The notes under the pieces are model-generated. The model worked only from the letters and a program-made list of their open reading frames with translations. It had not been told where the DNA came from and did no database searches. Positions 32,511-40,962 of a stretch of 61,975 bases of DNA are shown one piece after another. The DNA lies in contig SVTQ01000011.1 in assembly GCA_015063695.1 (NCBI GenBank), forward strand, positions 1 to 61,975. Direction: 5' to 3'. This DNA is from Oscillospiraceae bacterium (GTDB lineage: Bacteria; Bacillota; Clostridia; Oscillospirales; CAG-272). The position numbers and the translations under genes were made by a program. The first letter of the stretch is position 1, and each line of letters opens with the position of its first letter.

Positions 32511-34685
32511 ATGTACAAATTCAGCATAACCGACGAGCCTTTTGCGGTAGGGTATCTCACGGCTGAGAGCGACAGTATTTACGTAAGATGCGGCAGGGGG
32601 TACGTTGAGCTTGCAAAGACGATGAATATTTCCGTTGACGGGAAGCTTGGACTTCCTCTTTGCGGATTTGAGGGAATAGCAGTCGCTCCTACTTTTTCGG
32701 GCGGGCAGTCACCGAGTATTTATTGGCTGGAAGTAAAGGAAAAGAATTCCGATACTCCCGAGGATTACAGATACATAATAGAAAATATGAAAGGCGTTGA
32801 CACACGCTCGGGAGTTTGGGATGCTTTTACGGAAAACGAAAAAGACATAATAAATTCCGTTTCGGGCTGGGGCGGAACATGGGGCGGTCATGCAGTACCT
32901 GACCTTATTGATTTTGCAATTCTCGGTACAGACGGTATCCGTGAAAAGATATATAAGTATCAAAAGATAAACGGTGATGATGACGGATTTTACGAGGGTC
33001 TTCTTCTGACCCTTGATGCCGTTGATATTCTTGGAAGGCGCCTGCATGCTCTCGCAAAAGATATGCTTTTGTCTGCAGAGGACGAAAAGACTGCAGAAAA
33101 GCTTCAGAGAGTGGCAAATACCTTTGAGCATTGTCCCGTAAAACCTGCTTTAAGCTTTGCCGAGGCGGTATGCGTATACGTTATGCTTTTCACGCTGGAC
33201 GGCATAGACTCTCCGGGTCACTTTGACCTTTATATGAAGGACTTCTGGGAGCGCTCCGACTATGATGAGTCAAGGGAAGCTCTTGAAGACCTTTGGATGT
33301 TCTTCCATAACACGAGAACCTGGAACCTTTGCATTTCGGGTTCCGATGAAAAAGGAAACGATCTTTCAAATCCCCTTACCTATGAGATACTTGAGGTGGC
33401 AAGAAAGTATAAATTCAACACTCCCAATCTCACAATGAGATGCCATAAAAACACTCCTTTGAAGCTTTGGGAGAGTGCTTATGAGACCATTGCTCTCGGC
33501 ATGGGACTTCCAGCCCTCTATAACGACGGGGCGGTATGTCCTGCTCTTATATCCCTCGGAATTCCCCCTGAGGATGCTCATCTTTACGTTATGAACGGGT
33601 GCAATCAGATAGACGTTCAGGGCAAGAGCCACATGGGACTTGAGGACGGAGAGGTCAACCTGGGAATGGCGGTAAGATACGCGCTGTTTAACGGTTATAA
33701 TACGAAGCTCGGAAAAAGAATAGGTGTCGAAACGGGAGATGCTTCCGACTTTGACACCTTTGAAAAGTTTTACGGTGCGGTGAAAGAGCAGATCACGTTC
33801 CTTTGTGATACTATTTGCGCCATGTCAAATAAAGCGCAGAAATTTTATGCCGAAAAAACTGCAAATCCCCTGCGCTCCATGACTATCGAGGGATGCATCG
33901 AAAAGGGAAGGGACTATAAGAATAAAGGTCCTCTCTACGGCCACGGTCAGATCCTTGCAGAGGGTGTTCCCGACGCAGTGAACTCGGTTGCCAACATAAA
34001 AAAGCTTGTTTACGAGGAGAAAAGATTTACTCTTGAAGAGGTCAGAAAGGCTCTTGAAGCTGATTTTGAAGGATATGAGTTTATGTATTCTTTATTCAGA
34101 AGCTCGCCTTATAAATTCGGAAACGATAATGACTTCGTTGACGAAATTGCCGCCGACCTTATAAACTTTTATAACGGATACCTCAGAACTATCCCCACCT
34201 ATCGCGGAGGATTCTTTTCGGGCGGCTGTTCTCCCTTTGACAGAGCGGCGCGGAACGGAGCTGCTGTGGGAGCTCTTCCAAGCGGCAAAAGGGATTCGGA
34301 GACCCTTTACGGCGACTCTATCGGTGCCGTTCCCGGAAGCGACGTTAAAGGCCCGACGGCTCTTCTTTCATCCTGCCTGAAGCTTGACCACACCCTTCCT
34401 GCCAGCGGCTTTATACTCAATCTGAAATTTGACAGGGCATTGTTTAATTCTCCCAAGGGAAAGGAAGCTTTTCTTTCTCTTTGCCGCGGTTATTTTGACG
34501 GCGGAGGTCAGCAGCTTTCCGTTACGGTAGTGAGTGCAGAGGAGCTTCTTGATGCCGTGAAAAATCCCGATGCACACAGAAACATTATTGTCCGCGTGGG
34601 CGGATACAGCGACTATTTTGTAAATCTTACGCCCGAGCTTCAAGAGAACGTTATTGAGAGAACGGTCAATTTCTCATCGTTTTAA
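32511..34685 (+). CDS. Glycyl radical enzyme of unknown reaction (PFL-like)
   Basis: A 724-residue member of the pyruvate formate-lyase/dehydratase superfamily, oxygen-sensitive enzymes using a backbone glycyl radical. The C-terminal radical motif is RVGGYSDYFVNL with Gly698 before the Tyr, preceded by GPTALLSSCLKLDH and a LNLKF stretch typical of the superfamily. The active-site cysteine is in NGCNQIDVQG at Cys364. Diol dehydratases, choline lyase and relatives have Cys-x-Glu there, with Glu as general base; this protein has Cys-Asn-Gln. It is somewhat shorter than those enzymes (about 790-850). No radical-SAM activase is encoded nearby, so it must be activated by a remote protein. Substrate unknown. 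Confidence 0.82.
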   Translation: MYKFSITDEPFAVGYLTAESDSIYVRCGRGYVELAKTMNISVDGKLGLPLCGFEGIAVAPTFSGGQSPSIYWLEVKEKNSDTPEDYRYIIENMKGVDTRSGVWDAFTENEKDIINSVSGWGGTWGGHAVPDLIDFAILGTDGIREKIYKYQKINGDDDGFYEGLLLTLDAVDILGRRLHALAKDMLLSAEDEKTAEKLQRVANTFEHCPVKPALSFAEAVCVYVMLFTLDGIDSPGHFDLYMKDFWERSDYDESREALEDLWMFFHNTRTWNLCISGSDEKGNDLSNPLTYEILEVARKYKFNTPNLTMRCHKNTPLKLWESAYETIALGMGLPALYNDGAVCPALISLGIPPEDAHLYVMNGCNQIDVQGKSHMGLEDGEVNLGMAVRYALFNGYNTKLGKRIGVETGDASDFDTFEKFYGAVKEQITFLCDTICAMSNKAQKFYAEKTANPLRSMTIEGCIEKGRDYKNKGPLYGHGQILAEGVPDAVNSVANIKKLVYEEKRFTLEEVRKALEADFEGYEFMYSLFRSSPYKFGNDNDFVDEIAADLINFYNGYLRTIPTYRGGFFSGGCSPFDRAARNGAAVGALPSGKRDSETLYGDSIGAVPGSDVKGPTALLSSCLKLDHTLPASGFILNLKFDRALFNSPKGKEAFLSLCRGYFDGGGQQLSVTVVSAEELLDAVKNPDAHRNIIVRVGGYSDYFVNLTPELQENVIERTVNFSSF

Positions 34686-34749
34686 ATACCTGTTAAAAAA
34701 TATATAAAAGAAAACTGCCGTAAATTTTTCCCGTAACCTGAAAAAGCTC

Positions 34750-34778
34750 TTGCCAAAGCTCGTATTTTGGTGTATCAT
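34750..34778 (+). promoter_or_regulatory. Promoter of the transporter gene
   Basis: TTGCCA, 17-base spacer, TATCAT. Confidence 0.55.
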
Positions 34779-34807
34779 AGCAGACAGTGTGAATTTAGGA
34801 GAAGTTT

Positions 34808-35914
34808 ATGGCGGTAATTCGTTTTATAAAAAAGAATACGGTATTTTGTGTTGCGGTCATAGCGGCGCTTATTACGGGCATTATCATTCCGCCCGACAGA
34901 GAATATCTCGGATATTTTGATTTCAAGACACTCTCCTGTCTCTTTCTGACCCTTGGGGTGGTGTGCGCTCTTCGGAATATTAAGTTTTTCACAATTCTTG
35001 CAAGAAAGCTCGTTATAATAACGGGGAATCTGAGAGCTCTTTTTCTGATGCTTATCGTCATAACGTTCCTCGGCTCCATGCTTATTGCAAACGACATGGC
35101 GCTGATAACCTTCCTCCCTCTCGGCTATTTTGCCCTCTCCACAACGGGGAAGGAAAAGCACATGGCTTACCTCTTCATTCTGCAGAACATTTCCGCCAAT
35201 CTCGGCGGCATGGTGACACCTTTCGGCAATCCTCAGAACCTTTACCTTTATTCCTACTACAACATACCTACGGGCGAGTTCTGTCTCATTATGCTTCCGC
35301 CCTTTATTCTCGCGATAACGATGCTGGCGATAGCTTGTCTGTTCGTAAAGCGGGAAAAGCTTACCATCGAGGAAGAATATCCCGAAAAGCTAAGCATCAA
35401 GAGAACGGTCCTTTATCTTGTTCTTTTTGCTGTTTCCCTTCTTGTGGTATTCAGAGTTCTTCCCATTCTTCCCGTGGTTGGTGCCGTTACTCTTATTATT
35501 GCCATTACCGATTTCTCCGCTCTCAAAAGCGTTGACTACGGTCTTCTCGGAACCTTTTTCTTCTTCTTTATTTTTGCGGGAAATCTTGCCCGTATAGATG
35601 CGGTAAACAACTTTCTATCGTCCCTTCTTGAGTGGGATACGCTTCTCGTTTCCGTCCTCTCCTGCCAAGGGATAAGCAACGTTCCCTCGGCTATTCTTCT
35701 GTCCCGTTTTACAGAGGACTACAGGGCACTTCTTATGGGTGTAAACATTGGCGGAACGGGAACTCTTATCGCATCCCTTGCAAGTCTTATTACCTTCAGC
35801 GAATTCAATATCCTTTACCCCGGTCACAAGAGAAAATATTTCGTTATGTTCACTCTTATCAATCTTATCTTCCTCGTTGTGATGACCGTGGCGGCGAAGC
35901 TTTTCTTTCTGTGA
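34808..35914 (+). CDS. SLC13/ArsB-superfamily ion transporter
   Basis: A 368-residue membrane protein with about ten helices. The stretches ANDMALITFLPLGYF and ANLGGMVTPFGNPQNLYLYSYY are the hairpin-loop signatures of the ion transporter superfamily (ArsB, CitMHS, NhaD, SLC13), and the second half carries SNVPSAILLSRF and NIGGTGTLIASLASLI as the inverted repeat. The substrate (anion, carboxylate or Na+/H+) cannot be read from the sequence. It has an AGGAG ribosome site and its own promoter, so co-transcription with the glycyl radical enzyme is not required. Confidence 0.8.
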   Translation: MAVIRFIKKNTVFCVAVIAALITGIIIPPDREYLGYFDFKTLSCLFLTLGVVCALRNIKFFTILARKLVIITGNLRALFLMLIVITFLGSMLIANDMALITFLPLGYFALSTTGKEKHMAYLFILQNISANLGGMVTPFGNPQNLYLYSYYNIPTGEFCLIMLPPFILAITMLAIACLFVKREKLTIEEEYPEKLSIKRTVLYLVLFAVSLLVVFRVLPILPVVGAVTLIIAITDFSALKSVDYGLLGTFFFFFIFAGNLARIDAVNNFLSSLLEWDTLLVSVLSCQGISNVPSAILLSRFTEDYRALLMGVNIGGTGTLIASLASLITFSEFNILYPGHKRKYFVMFTLINLIFLVVMTVAAKLFFL

Positions 35915-35971
35915 TTATTAGCGGATAGTAAACCGCAATATGGTGAGACAAAAACCCACAGCACAAACAAA

Positions 35972-36014
35972 AAAGAGAGAACAATTCGGAAAAACCGAAA
36001 ATTCTCTCTTTTTT
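35972..36014. terminator. Terminator between convergent genes
   Basis: AAAAGAGAGAA...TTCGG / CCGAA...TTCTCTCTTTTTT. A/T runs on both flanks let it serve the transporter gene and the reverse-strand dockerin gene. Confidence 0.8.
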
Positions 36015-36048
36015 GTTTTTAGTGAAATCAAGCACTTTTGATATTTAC

Positions 36049-36119
36049 CCTGCAAAGCAGGATCTCATCGTAAAGCGATTTCATCCACCGAAGGTGGATT
36101 TCATCCGTCAAAGACGGAT
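36049..36119. repeat. Hairpin array 3
   Basis: Four adjacent stem-loops: CCTGCaaaGCAGG, ATCGtaaagCGAT, ATCCACCgaaGGTGGAT and ATCCGTCaaaGACGGAT, joined by short TTC linkers. Stems differ and stay paired; loops are GAA, AAA or TAAAG. It lies in the 3' untranslated part of the dockerin gene, before the terminator. Confidence 0.65.
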
Positions 36120-36127
36120 TTAATTGA

Positions 36128-38743
36128 TTAGTTCAGATAAGGCTGCATCGTTTCCTCAAATACCGCCTTGACGTAGGAGTCGGATGTGATTGATTCTATA
36201 TAACTGCTTGCGCCGGGCTGATTGAGGATGGTTGCACCGTTTGACCATGACTTGACGTCATAGCCGCTTTTTACCTGCCACATACCGGAACCGCCGTATA
36301 CTGCGTAGTAAACGGTTGCAAGGTCCCAGCTCTGACGGGAGTAATACTGCTCCCAGCTCTGGAGATAGTAGTAGGGACGGAGGACCCAGTCGTTGGTGCA
36401 GTTCTTGAGAACGTAGTCACCTGACATTATAGTGCCTGCAACGTTTGCGCCAACGAAGGTCATGGGAACCTCGGTTATGGTGTTGACGGTTGCGTTTGTT
36501 GCTTCAAAGTCTTCTGCAAAGTTATGCTCGTTATCGTTGAGGTTGCTGAAGTTACCGCCGCCGCATACGTAGCTGTATACGTTTGCCGCCCAAAGCTCGC
36601 GACCGTTCATGTCGCTGAACTGATCGGCACCCGAATTGAAGAGACAGTAGAGAGTTGTGAGGGGGCCTATTGTGATAAAGAGGATATCTCTTTCGTTTCC
36701 GTTGTTTGCGAGAATTTCACGGAGAAGGGGAGTGTTGTGGTAGATTACGGGCCATGAGCTCTGTTTGTTCCAGTAGTTTGTTGCAGGAACCTTACAGCAA
36801 CGTACGTTCATACCCGTTGCGCTTCTCTCGTTGTTATACGAGAAGGGGATGTCGTTACAACCGAGATAGTGGGGAACTGCCGCAGCTGCGTATGCGCTCA
36901 TATCCGTGTACATACAGGAGGTGATCGCAAGGCAGTTGATCTCGCCCTTCATGTGGGCTTTGACTGCGATGCAGACAGCTGCTGCGTCGTCGCAGTCGGG
37001 GCCGAGGTCATGGTCGAGGATGACCTTCTTCATGTTGTACTCTGTTTTTCTGAAGAGGACGTAGAAGTTGTCTTCAACCTGTACTTTGTAGGTTACGTAG
37101 CCTTCGGCTTCCTCTGTCGCAACGTAAGCGTCGTAGAGGGGCTCGTAGCCGTCAAGAACTTCAACGTCAGCTATCGTTCCCACGTTCTTAAGGAGGAAGG
37201 CTTCAAGTCTTGTACCGAGATGGTCCTTTGTGAAGCGGTCTATTGTGCCGCCGGTAAAGCTGAATGCAAGGTCGCCGCCTTCGGCTGCTTTGATATAAGC
37301 GGTTGCGGAGGTGTCCTTGGAATATACCTTGTAGAGGTAATCCATTGATGCCTTTGCATCAAGACCGCCGACGCTTGCCTTACCTGTAAGGAGATTTGCC
37401 GTTGCTTCAGCCGCCGCGGGAGTTTTACTGAGAACTACCGCTTTTACGAATACGGATTCGCCGACGGTTGCGTCCTGGAAGTAGTCAAGACGGAGACCGT
37501 GAACTTTACCGTTCCAGTAAGCCTTGCCCCCTAAATTTCTGAGGCTTGTTCCGTCAACGGTCACTGCGTAAAGGTTGCCGTCTGCCGCCAGCTTGAACTG
37601 ATAGGAGCATCCGCCTGTGGGAACTGCAACGTCTCCCGCGCAGAAGAATATCTCACCCTTGCGCTCATAGAGGGAGTCTGTTCTTGTTTTGTAGATATAG
37701 GTTACGTATTTATATTCGTCTGCGCTGAGGTTGTAGGTTGAAAGATCGAGGTAGACCTGAGGGTCAATTCTGTTATCTGCAACAACAAGCTCAAGGCAGT
37801 TTGCGTATGTGTTGAAGGCGTATGTGGTGTTATTGGGAGCACCGATATCAACAAGGCTTTCTTCACTGCTGAATACGATGCTGAAGGAGTCAGTATCGGA
37901 AACTGTGCCGCTCTTGCCGTTTGCCGCTGAAAGCTCGGTGTAAGTACGTACCTGAAGTCTTTCGGTTGCCATTTCTTCGAGGGCGTCAATGCTGTCTGTC
38001 ATAATGAAGGAGTCAACGTAAACTGTGTCGCCTGCTGCCGCTCCGTCCATAAGGTCGAATGCGATAGCTTCAACGCTTCCCGCAAATCCCTCGTTTTCGG
38101 TGATATCGAACATCTTTACGTGGTACTCGCCGTCAGTGTAAAGCGCATATTCTGTCTTTACGGGCTTGTCGGAGGTCGCGTAAACTGCGCCCTTTGTTGC
38201 AGAGGTTTCCGCTTTATAAACGATACCAACGTACTTATAGCTTTCTGCTTCAAAGCCGTCAGCAATAGCTTCGGGGATAATTCTTGCCGTTACCTTTGCT
38301 CCCTCTGCCGTTACGTATGCCGCGTTTTCGGTTTCATCGAAGAGCGCACTTCCCGAGAGGGAAGAGGCGACTGCAGTTACCTGAGCCGTGCTTGTATACT
38401 CAATACCCTTAATGATATATTTGATTATAAGAGAGTCCTTGGCGTTTATTGAGCCGTCCCCGCTTACGTCGGCAGCGGCGAGGTTGATATTATCAGAGAT
38501 GCCTGCCAGATACTTTTTTATCAGCATGGAGTCTTTACTGGTGATCTCTCCGTCACCGTTGCAATCTCCGGGGATAACATTCACTGTGCCGTCACCGAGA
38601 AGAATCTGAGATGCGGCATCCGCACTGTCAAATATTACGGAGACTGTTCTTTCGTCTGTGCCTGCGGATATTGCCGTACCCACGGGGCAGGTAGCTGCGA
38701 TAATCATTACGCAGCAGAGAAGCAGACTGATAAATTTTTTCAT
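36128..38743 (-). CDS. Secreted dockerin protein with a nucleoside hydrolase-like C-terminal domain
   Basis: An 871-residue secreted protein. Signal peptide residues 1-28. A dockerin-like pair at about 55-115: DCNGDGEITSKDSMLIKKYL and DVSGDGSINAKDSLIIKY. Two related beta-rich modules follow (about 120-260 and 270-440), each ending near DSFIMTD or VFVKAVVLS, probably carbohydrate-binding-like. The C-terminal 300 residues begin KKVILDHDLGPDCDDAAAV, the calcium-binding Asp cluster of nucleoside hydrolases, and align along their length with the cytosolic protein at 5976-6878 (GPLTTLYCLFNSGAD, CGGGNF, VTFVGANVAGTI-like stretches). It may release bases or cleave a nucleoside-like glycan outside the cell; the reaction is inference. 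Confidence 0.8.
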   Translation of the reverse strand: MKKFISLLLCCVMIIAATCPVGTAISAGTDERTVSVIFDSADAASQILLGDGTVNVIPGDCNGDGEITSKDSMLIKKYLAGISDNINLAAADVSGDGSINAKDSLIIKYIIKGIEYTSTAQVTAVASSLSGSALFDETENAAYVTAEGAKVTARIIPEAIADGFEAESYKYVGIVYKAETSATKGAVYATSDKPVKTEYALYTDGEYHVKMFDITENEGFAGSVEAIAFDLMDGAAAGDTVYVDSFIMTDSIDALEEMATERLQVRTYTELSAANGKSGTVSDTDSFSIVFSSEESLVDIGAPNNTTYAFNTYANCLELVVADNRIDPQVYLDLSTYNLSADEYKYVTYIYKTRTDSLYERKGEIFFCAGDVAVPTGGCSYQFKLAADGNLYAVTVDGTSLRNLGGKAYWNGKVHGLRLDYFQDATVGESVFVKAVVLSKTPAAAEATANLLTGKASVGGLDAKASMDYLYKVYSKDTSATAYIKAAEGGDLAFSFTGGTIDRFTKDHLGTRLEAFLLKNVGTIADVEVLDGYEPLYDAYVATEEAEGYVTYKVQVEDNFYVLFRKTEYNMKKVILDHDLGPDCDDAAAVCIAVKAHMKGEINCLAITSCMYTDMSAYAAAAVPHYLGCNDIPFSYNNERSATGMNVRCCKVPATNYWNKQSSWPVIYHNTPLLREILANNGNERDILFITIGPLTTLYCLFNSGADQFSDMNGRELWAANVYSYVCGGGNFSNLNDNEHNFAEDFEATNATVNTITEVPMTFVGANVAGTIMSGDYVLKNCTNDWVLRPYYYLQSWEQYYSRQSWDLATVYYAVYGGSGMWQVKSGYDVKSWSNGATILNQPGASSYIESITSDSYVKAVFEETMQPYLN

Positions 38744-38788
38744 CGATTTTCTCCTTCGCTTATATATTTTATATAATAATACAAGTCA

Positions 38789-38817
38789 ATTATAACAGTA
38801 CGACGGAAATTTGTCAA
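38789..38817 (-). promoter_or_regulatory. Consensus promoter of the dockerin/nucleoside hydrolase gene
   Basis: On the minus strand: TTGACA, 17-base spacer, TATAAT, a full consensus match and the strongest promoter in the window by eye. Confidence 0.85.
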
Positions 38818-38947
38818 TTATTTTTGTATATAATATCTCAAAAACGGCGATTTAGATGAATGCTGTTTGTGAGAGCTGACAAAAATGCTGTTTGCTTTTT
38901 GGGTATATTTGCCCACATTCTTCGCTTTCGGACTTTCACTGTAAACA

Positions 38948-38976
38948 TTGATTTTTTTAAATATCTGTGTTATACT
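38948..38976 (+). promoter_or_regulatory. Promoter of the tsaE operon
   Basis: TTGATT, 17-base spacer, TATACT, about 30 bases before tsaE. Confidence 0.75.
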
Positions 38977-39005
38977 TAGAAAGACTGCTTTAGGAGGTGA
39001 TCGCT

Positions 39006-39440
39006 ATGGCGGAAATTTACGTATCAGACAGTGTTCTTGAAACCGAAAAGGTCGGTGAAGCTCTTGCGGAAAAGCTTTCTGCCGAAAGAGCGGGAAAGCT
39101 CCATTTCATTATGCTCAAAGGGGGGCTGGGCGCAGGGAAGACTGCGTTCTGCCGAGGCTTTGCGAGAGTGCTCTCTCCCGGAAGCAGAGTGAAGAGCCCT
39201 TCCTTTACGATAGTTAACGAATACCGAGGGGGCGAAGTTCCCGTTTTCCACTTTGACCTTTACAGGCTTGAGGAAGACTGTGACCTTTCGGATATCGGCT
39301 TTGACGAATATACCGAAAACGGACACTGTATTATCGAGTGGAGCGAGTATCTGAATGAGGAGATTCCCGAGGGTGCTCTTGCGGTAACTATTGAAAAGTG
39401 CGACGAAAACAGAAGAAAAGTAATTGTTGAAGGACTTTAA
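39006..39440 (+). CDS. tsaE: tRNA t6A synthesis ATPase TsaE
   Basis: A 144-residue P-loop ATPase that powers the TsaBDE complex making N6-threonylcarbamoyladenosine at position 37 of ANN-reading tRNAs. Walker A MLKGGLGAGKTAFCRG, then VKSPSFTIVNEYRG and FHFDLYRLEE, as in the family, and IEWSEYL. ATG 39006 has TAGGAGGTG ahead of it. tsaB starts 2 bases after the stop; tsaD is not in the window. Confidence 0.95.
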   Translation: MAEIYVSDSVLETEKVGEALAEKLSAERAGKLHFIMLKGGLGAGKTAFCRGFARVLSPGSRVKSPSFTIVNEYRGGEVPVFHFDLYRLEEDCDLSDIGFDEYTENGHCIIEWSEYLNEEIPEGALAVTIEKCDENRRKVIVEGL

Positions 39441-39442
39441 AA

Positions 39443-40168
39443 ATGCTTGTTTTAGGTGTTGATACGACAGCGGGAATTGCCGCAGTCTCCCTTATAAAAG
39501 ATGAAAAAATAGTCTGTGAGTATTCCGTCAATTCGGGTAATACCCACAGCAGAACGCTTCTTCCCATGATAGAGTCCGTGCTGAAGAGCGCGGAGAAGAA
39601 GATTTCCGATATTGACCTTTTTGCCCTCGCGGCAGGCCCCGGATCCTTTACGGGTGTCCGTATCGGCGCGGCGACGGTCAAGGGTCTTGCCTTTGCAGAT
39701 AATATTCCCTGCATTGGTGTTTCCGTTCTTGAGGCTATGGCGGAAGGGCTTCGTGATCTCAAGGGTATTATCTGTCCCGTGATAAACGCAAGAAGGGGGC
39801 AGGTATACTGTGCCGTTTTCAATGCTGACGGTGAGAATATCCCCGAGAGACTGACATCCGACGATACTCTTATGGCAGATGAGCTTGCAAACCTTCTTTC
39901 TCAGTTTGACGGTGAGAATATTTACTTTGCAGGGGACGGCACGGAGGTCGTTATGCCCTGCTGTGACGGGCTTTCCGTGTGCAGTGTTCCTGCCGTTATG
40001 AATTCTCAGAGCGCGGCAGGCGTTGCCTTCCTTGGGTTGAGAAAGTATCTTTTTGCGGCGGATGAGGAAAGAGAGCGGTTTAACCATTTTAATCTTTCCC
40101 CCATTTATCTCAAGAAGCCTCAGGCTGAACGCGAGAGAGAAGAGAGACTTGCGGCAGAGGCCGAATAA
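39443..40168 (+). CDS. tsaB: tRNA t6A synthesis protein TsaB
   Basis: A 241-residue ASKHA-fold partner of TsaD. LGVDTTAGIAAVSLI at the N terminus, NSGNTHSRTLLPMIESVL, and the diagnostic FALAAGPGSFTGVRIG near residue 65. GVSVLEAMA and VINARRGQVYCAVF follow. The C-terminal 60 residues are less conserved. Translation is probably coupled to tsaE. Confidence 0.95.
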   Translation: MLVLGVDTTAGIAAVSLIKDEKIVCEYSVNSGNTHSRTLLPMIESVLKSAEKKISDIDLFALAAGPGSFTGVRIGAATVKGLAFADNIPCIGVSVLEAMAEGLRDLKGIICPVINARRGQVYCAVFNADGENIPERLTSDDTLMADELANLLSQFDGENIYFAGDGTEVVMPCCDGLSVCSVPAVMNSQSAAGVAFLGLRKYLFAADEERERFNHFNLSPIYLKKPQAEREREERLAAEAE

Positions 40169-40204
40169 AATCAAGTAAATTACAGACAGAAAAGGATAGA
40201 GAAA

Positions 40205-40654
40205 ATGACAAACAGAAAAATTGCCCTTGGCTGTGACCACGGCGGCTTTGAGCTTAAGAATGAAATTATTGCGCACCTTAAGGAATGCGGTGTTGAGTAC
40301 AAGGACTTCGGAACCTATTCCTCTGACAGCTGTGACTATCCCGACTACGCGGAAAAGGCATGCTCTGCAGTTGTAAGCGGTGAATATGACCTTGCCATCC
40401 TCGTTTGCGGAACGGGCATCGGCATCAGCATGGCGGCTAACAAGATAAAGGGTATCAGAGCGGCTTGCTGTTCCGACACCTTCAGCGCAAGATTTACAAG
40501 ACTTCACAACGATGCAAACGCTCTTTGTATGGGCGGCAGAGTTGTTGGCGCAGGTCTTGCCTGCGACATGGTCGACCTCTTCATAAACACCGATTTTGAA
40601 GGCGGCAGACATCAGGGGAGAATCGATAAGGTTATGGCTTTGGAGAATAAATAA
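40205..40654 (+). CDS. rpiB: Ribose-5-phosphate isomerase B
   Basis: A 149-residue RpiB/LacAB enzyme converting ribose-5-phosphate and ribulose-5-phosphate. GCDHGGFELKNEI at the start, the catalytic Cys in LAILVCGTGIGISMAANK, and DTFSARFTRLHNDANALCMGGR. It follows tsaB after 36 bases and probably belongs to the same transcript. It could use ribose-5-phosphate produced by the nucleoside salvage operon. Confidence 0.95.
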   Translation: MTNRKIALGCDHGGFELKNEIIAHLKECGVEYKDFGTYSSDSCDYPDYAEKACSAVVSGEYDLAILVCGTGIGISMAANKIKGIRAACCSDTFSARFTRLHNDANALCMGGRVVGAGLACDMVDLFINTDFEGGRHQGRIDKVMALENK

Positions 40655-40664
40655 GAGATACAAT

Positions 40665-40733
40665 ATACAAGCGGCGGGAGCAATTCTCTCACCCTACAAC
40701 CGTAGGGCGGGGGCTTGCTCCCGCCGCTTGTAT
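40665..40733. repeat. Perfect long palindrome, CCCTAC family, bidirectional terminator
   Basis: Nineteen paired bases: ATACAAGCGGCGGGAGCAA (40665-40683) with its exact complement at 40715-40733. Inside is a second stem CCCTAC aacc GTAGGG (40692-40707). It looks like two CCCTAC elements joined head to head. Position between convergent rpiB and the DUF896 gene fits use as a terminator. Confidence 0.75.
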
Positions 40734-40744
40734 TAAGTTTTTAC

Positions 40745-40951
40745 TTAGTCTTCCTTCTTATGAAGGGGAGTTTTGGAGCCGTCGGGGCGCTGAACGTAGG
40801 TGTTGTCCAGAATTCCGCGGAAGTTGGCTCTGAAGTTTTTCAGATATTCTTCTCGGAGTTTTTTCTGCTCCGCTTTTTCTTCTTCGGTAAGTCCTTCGCT
40901 CTTTGCCTTTGCGGCGAGCTCGTTTATTCTTTCAAGTCTTGTTTTTTCCAT
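40745..40951 (-). CDS. DUF896 family small protein
   Basis: A 68-residue helical protein: [25 protein letters not shown] followed by [21 protein letters not shown], the signature of the DUF896 (YnzC/UPF0291) family found in Bacillota. Function unclear. GAGGAAC precedes the ATG. It lies 11 bases after the flippase gene and probably ends that operon. Confidence 0.92.
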   Translation of the reverse strand: MEKTRLERINELAAKAKSEGLTEEEKAEQKKLREEYLKNFRANFRGILDNTYVQRPDGSKTPLHKKED

Positions 40952-40962
40952 GAGTTCCTCGG

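Noticed and set aside
26016..38743. A cellulosome gene cluster
   Set aside because: Three dockerin proteins are present, but no cohesin, scaffoldin or cellulase lies in the window, and two of the three enzymes act on peptidoglycan.
39452..40663. A 403-codon frame opposite tsaB and rpiB
   Set aside because: Covers two certain genes and their spacer on the other strand, with no ribosome site.
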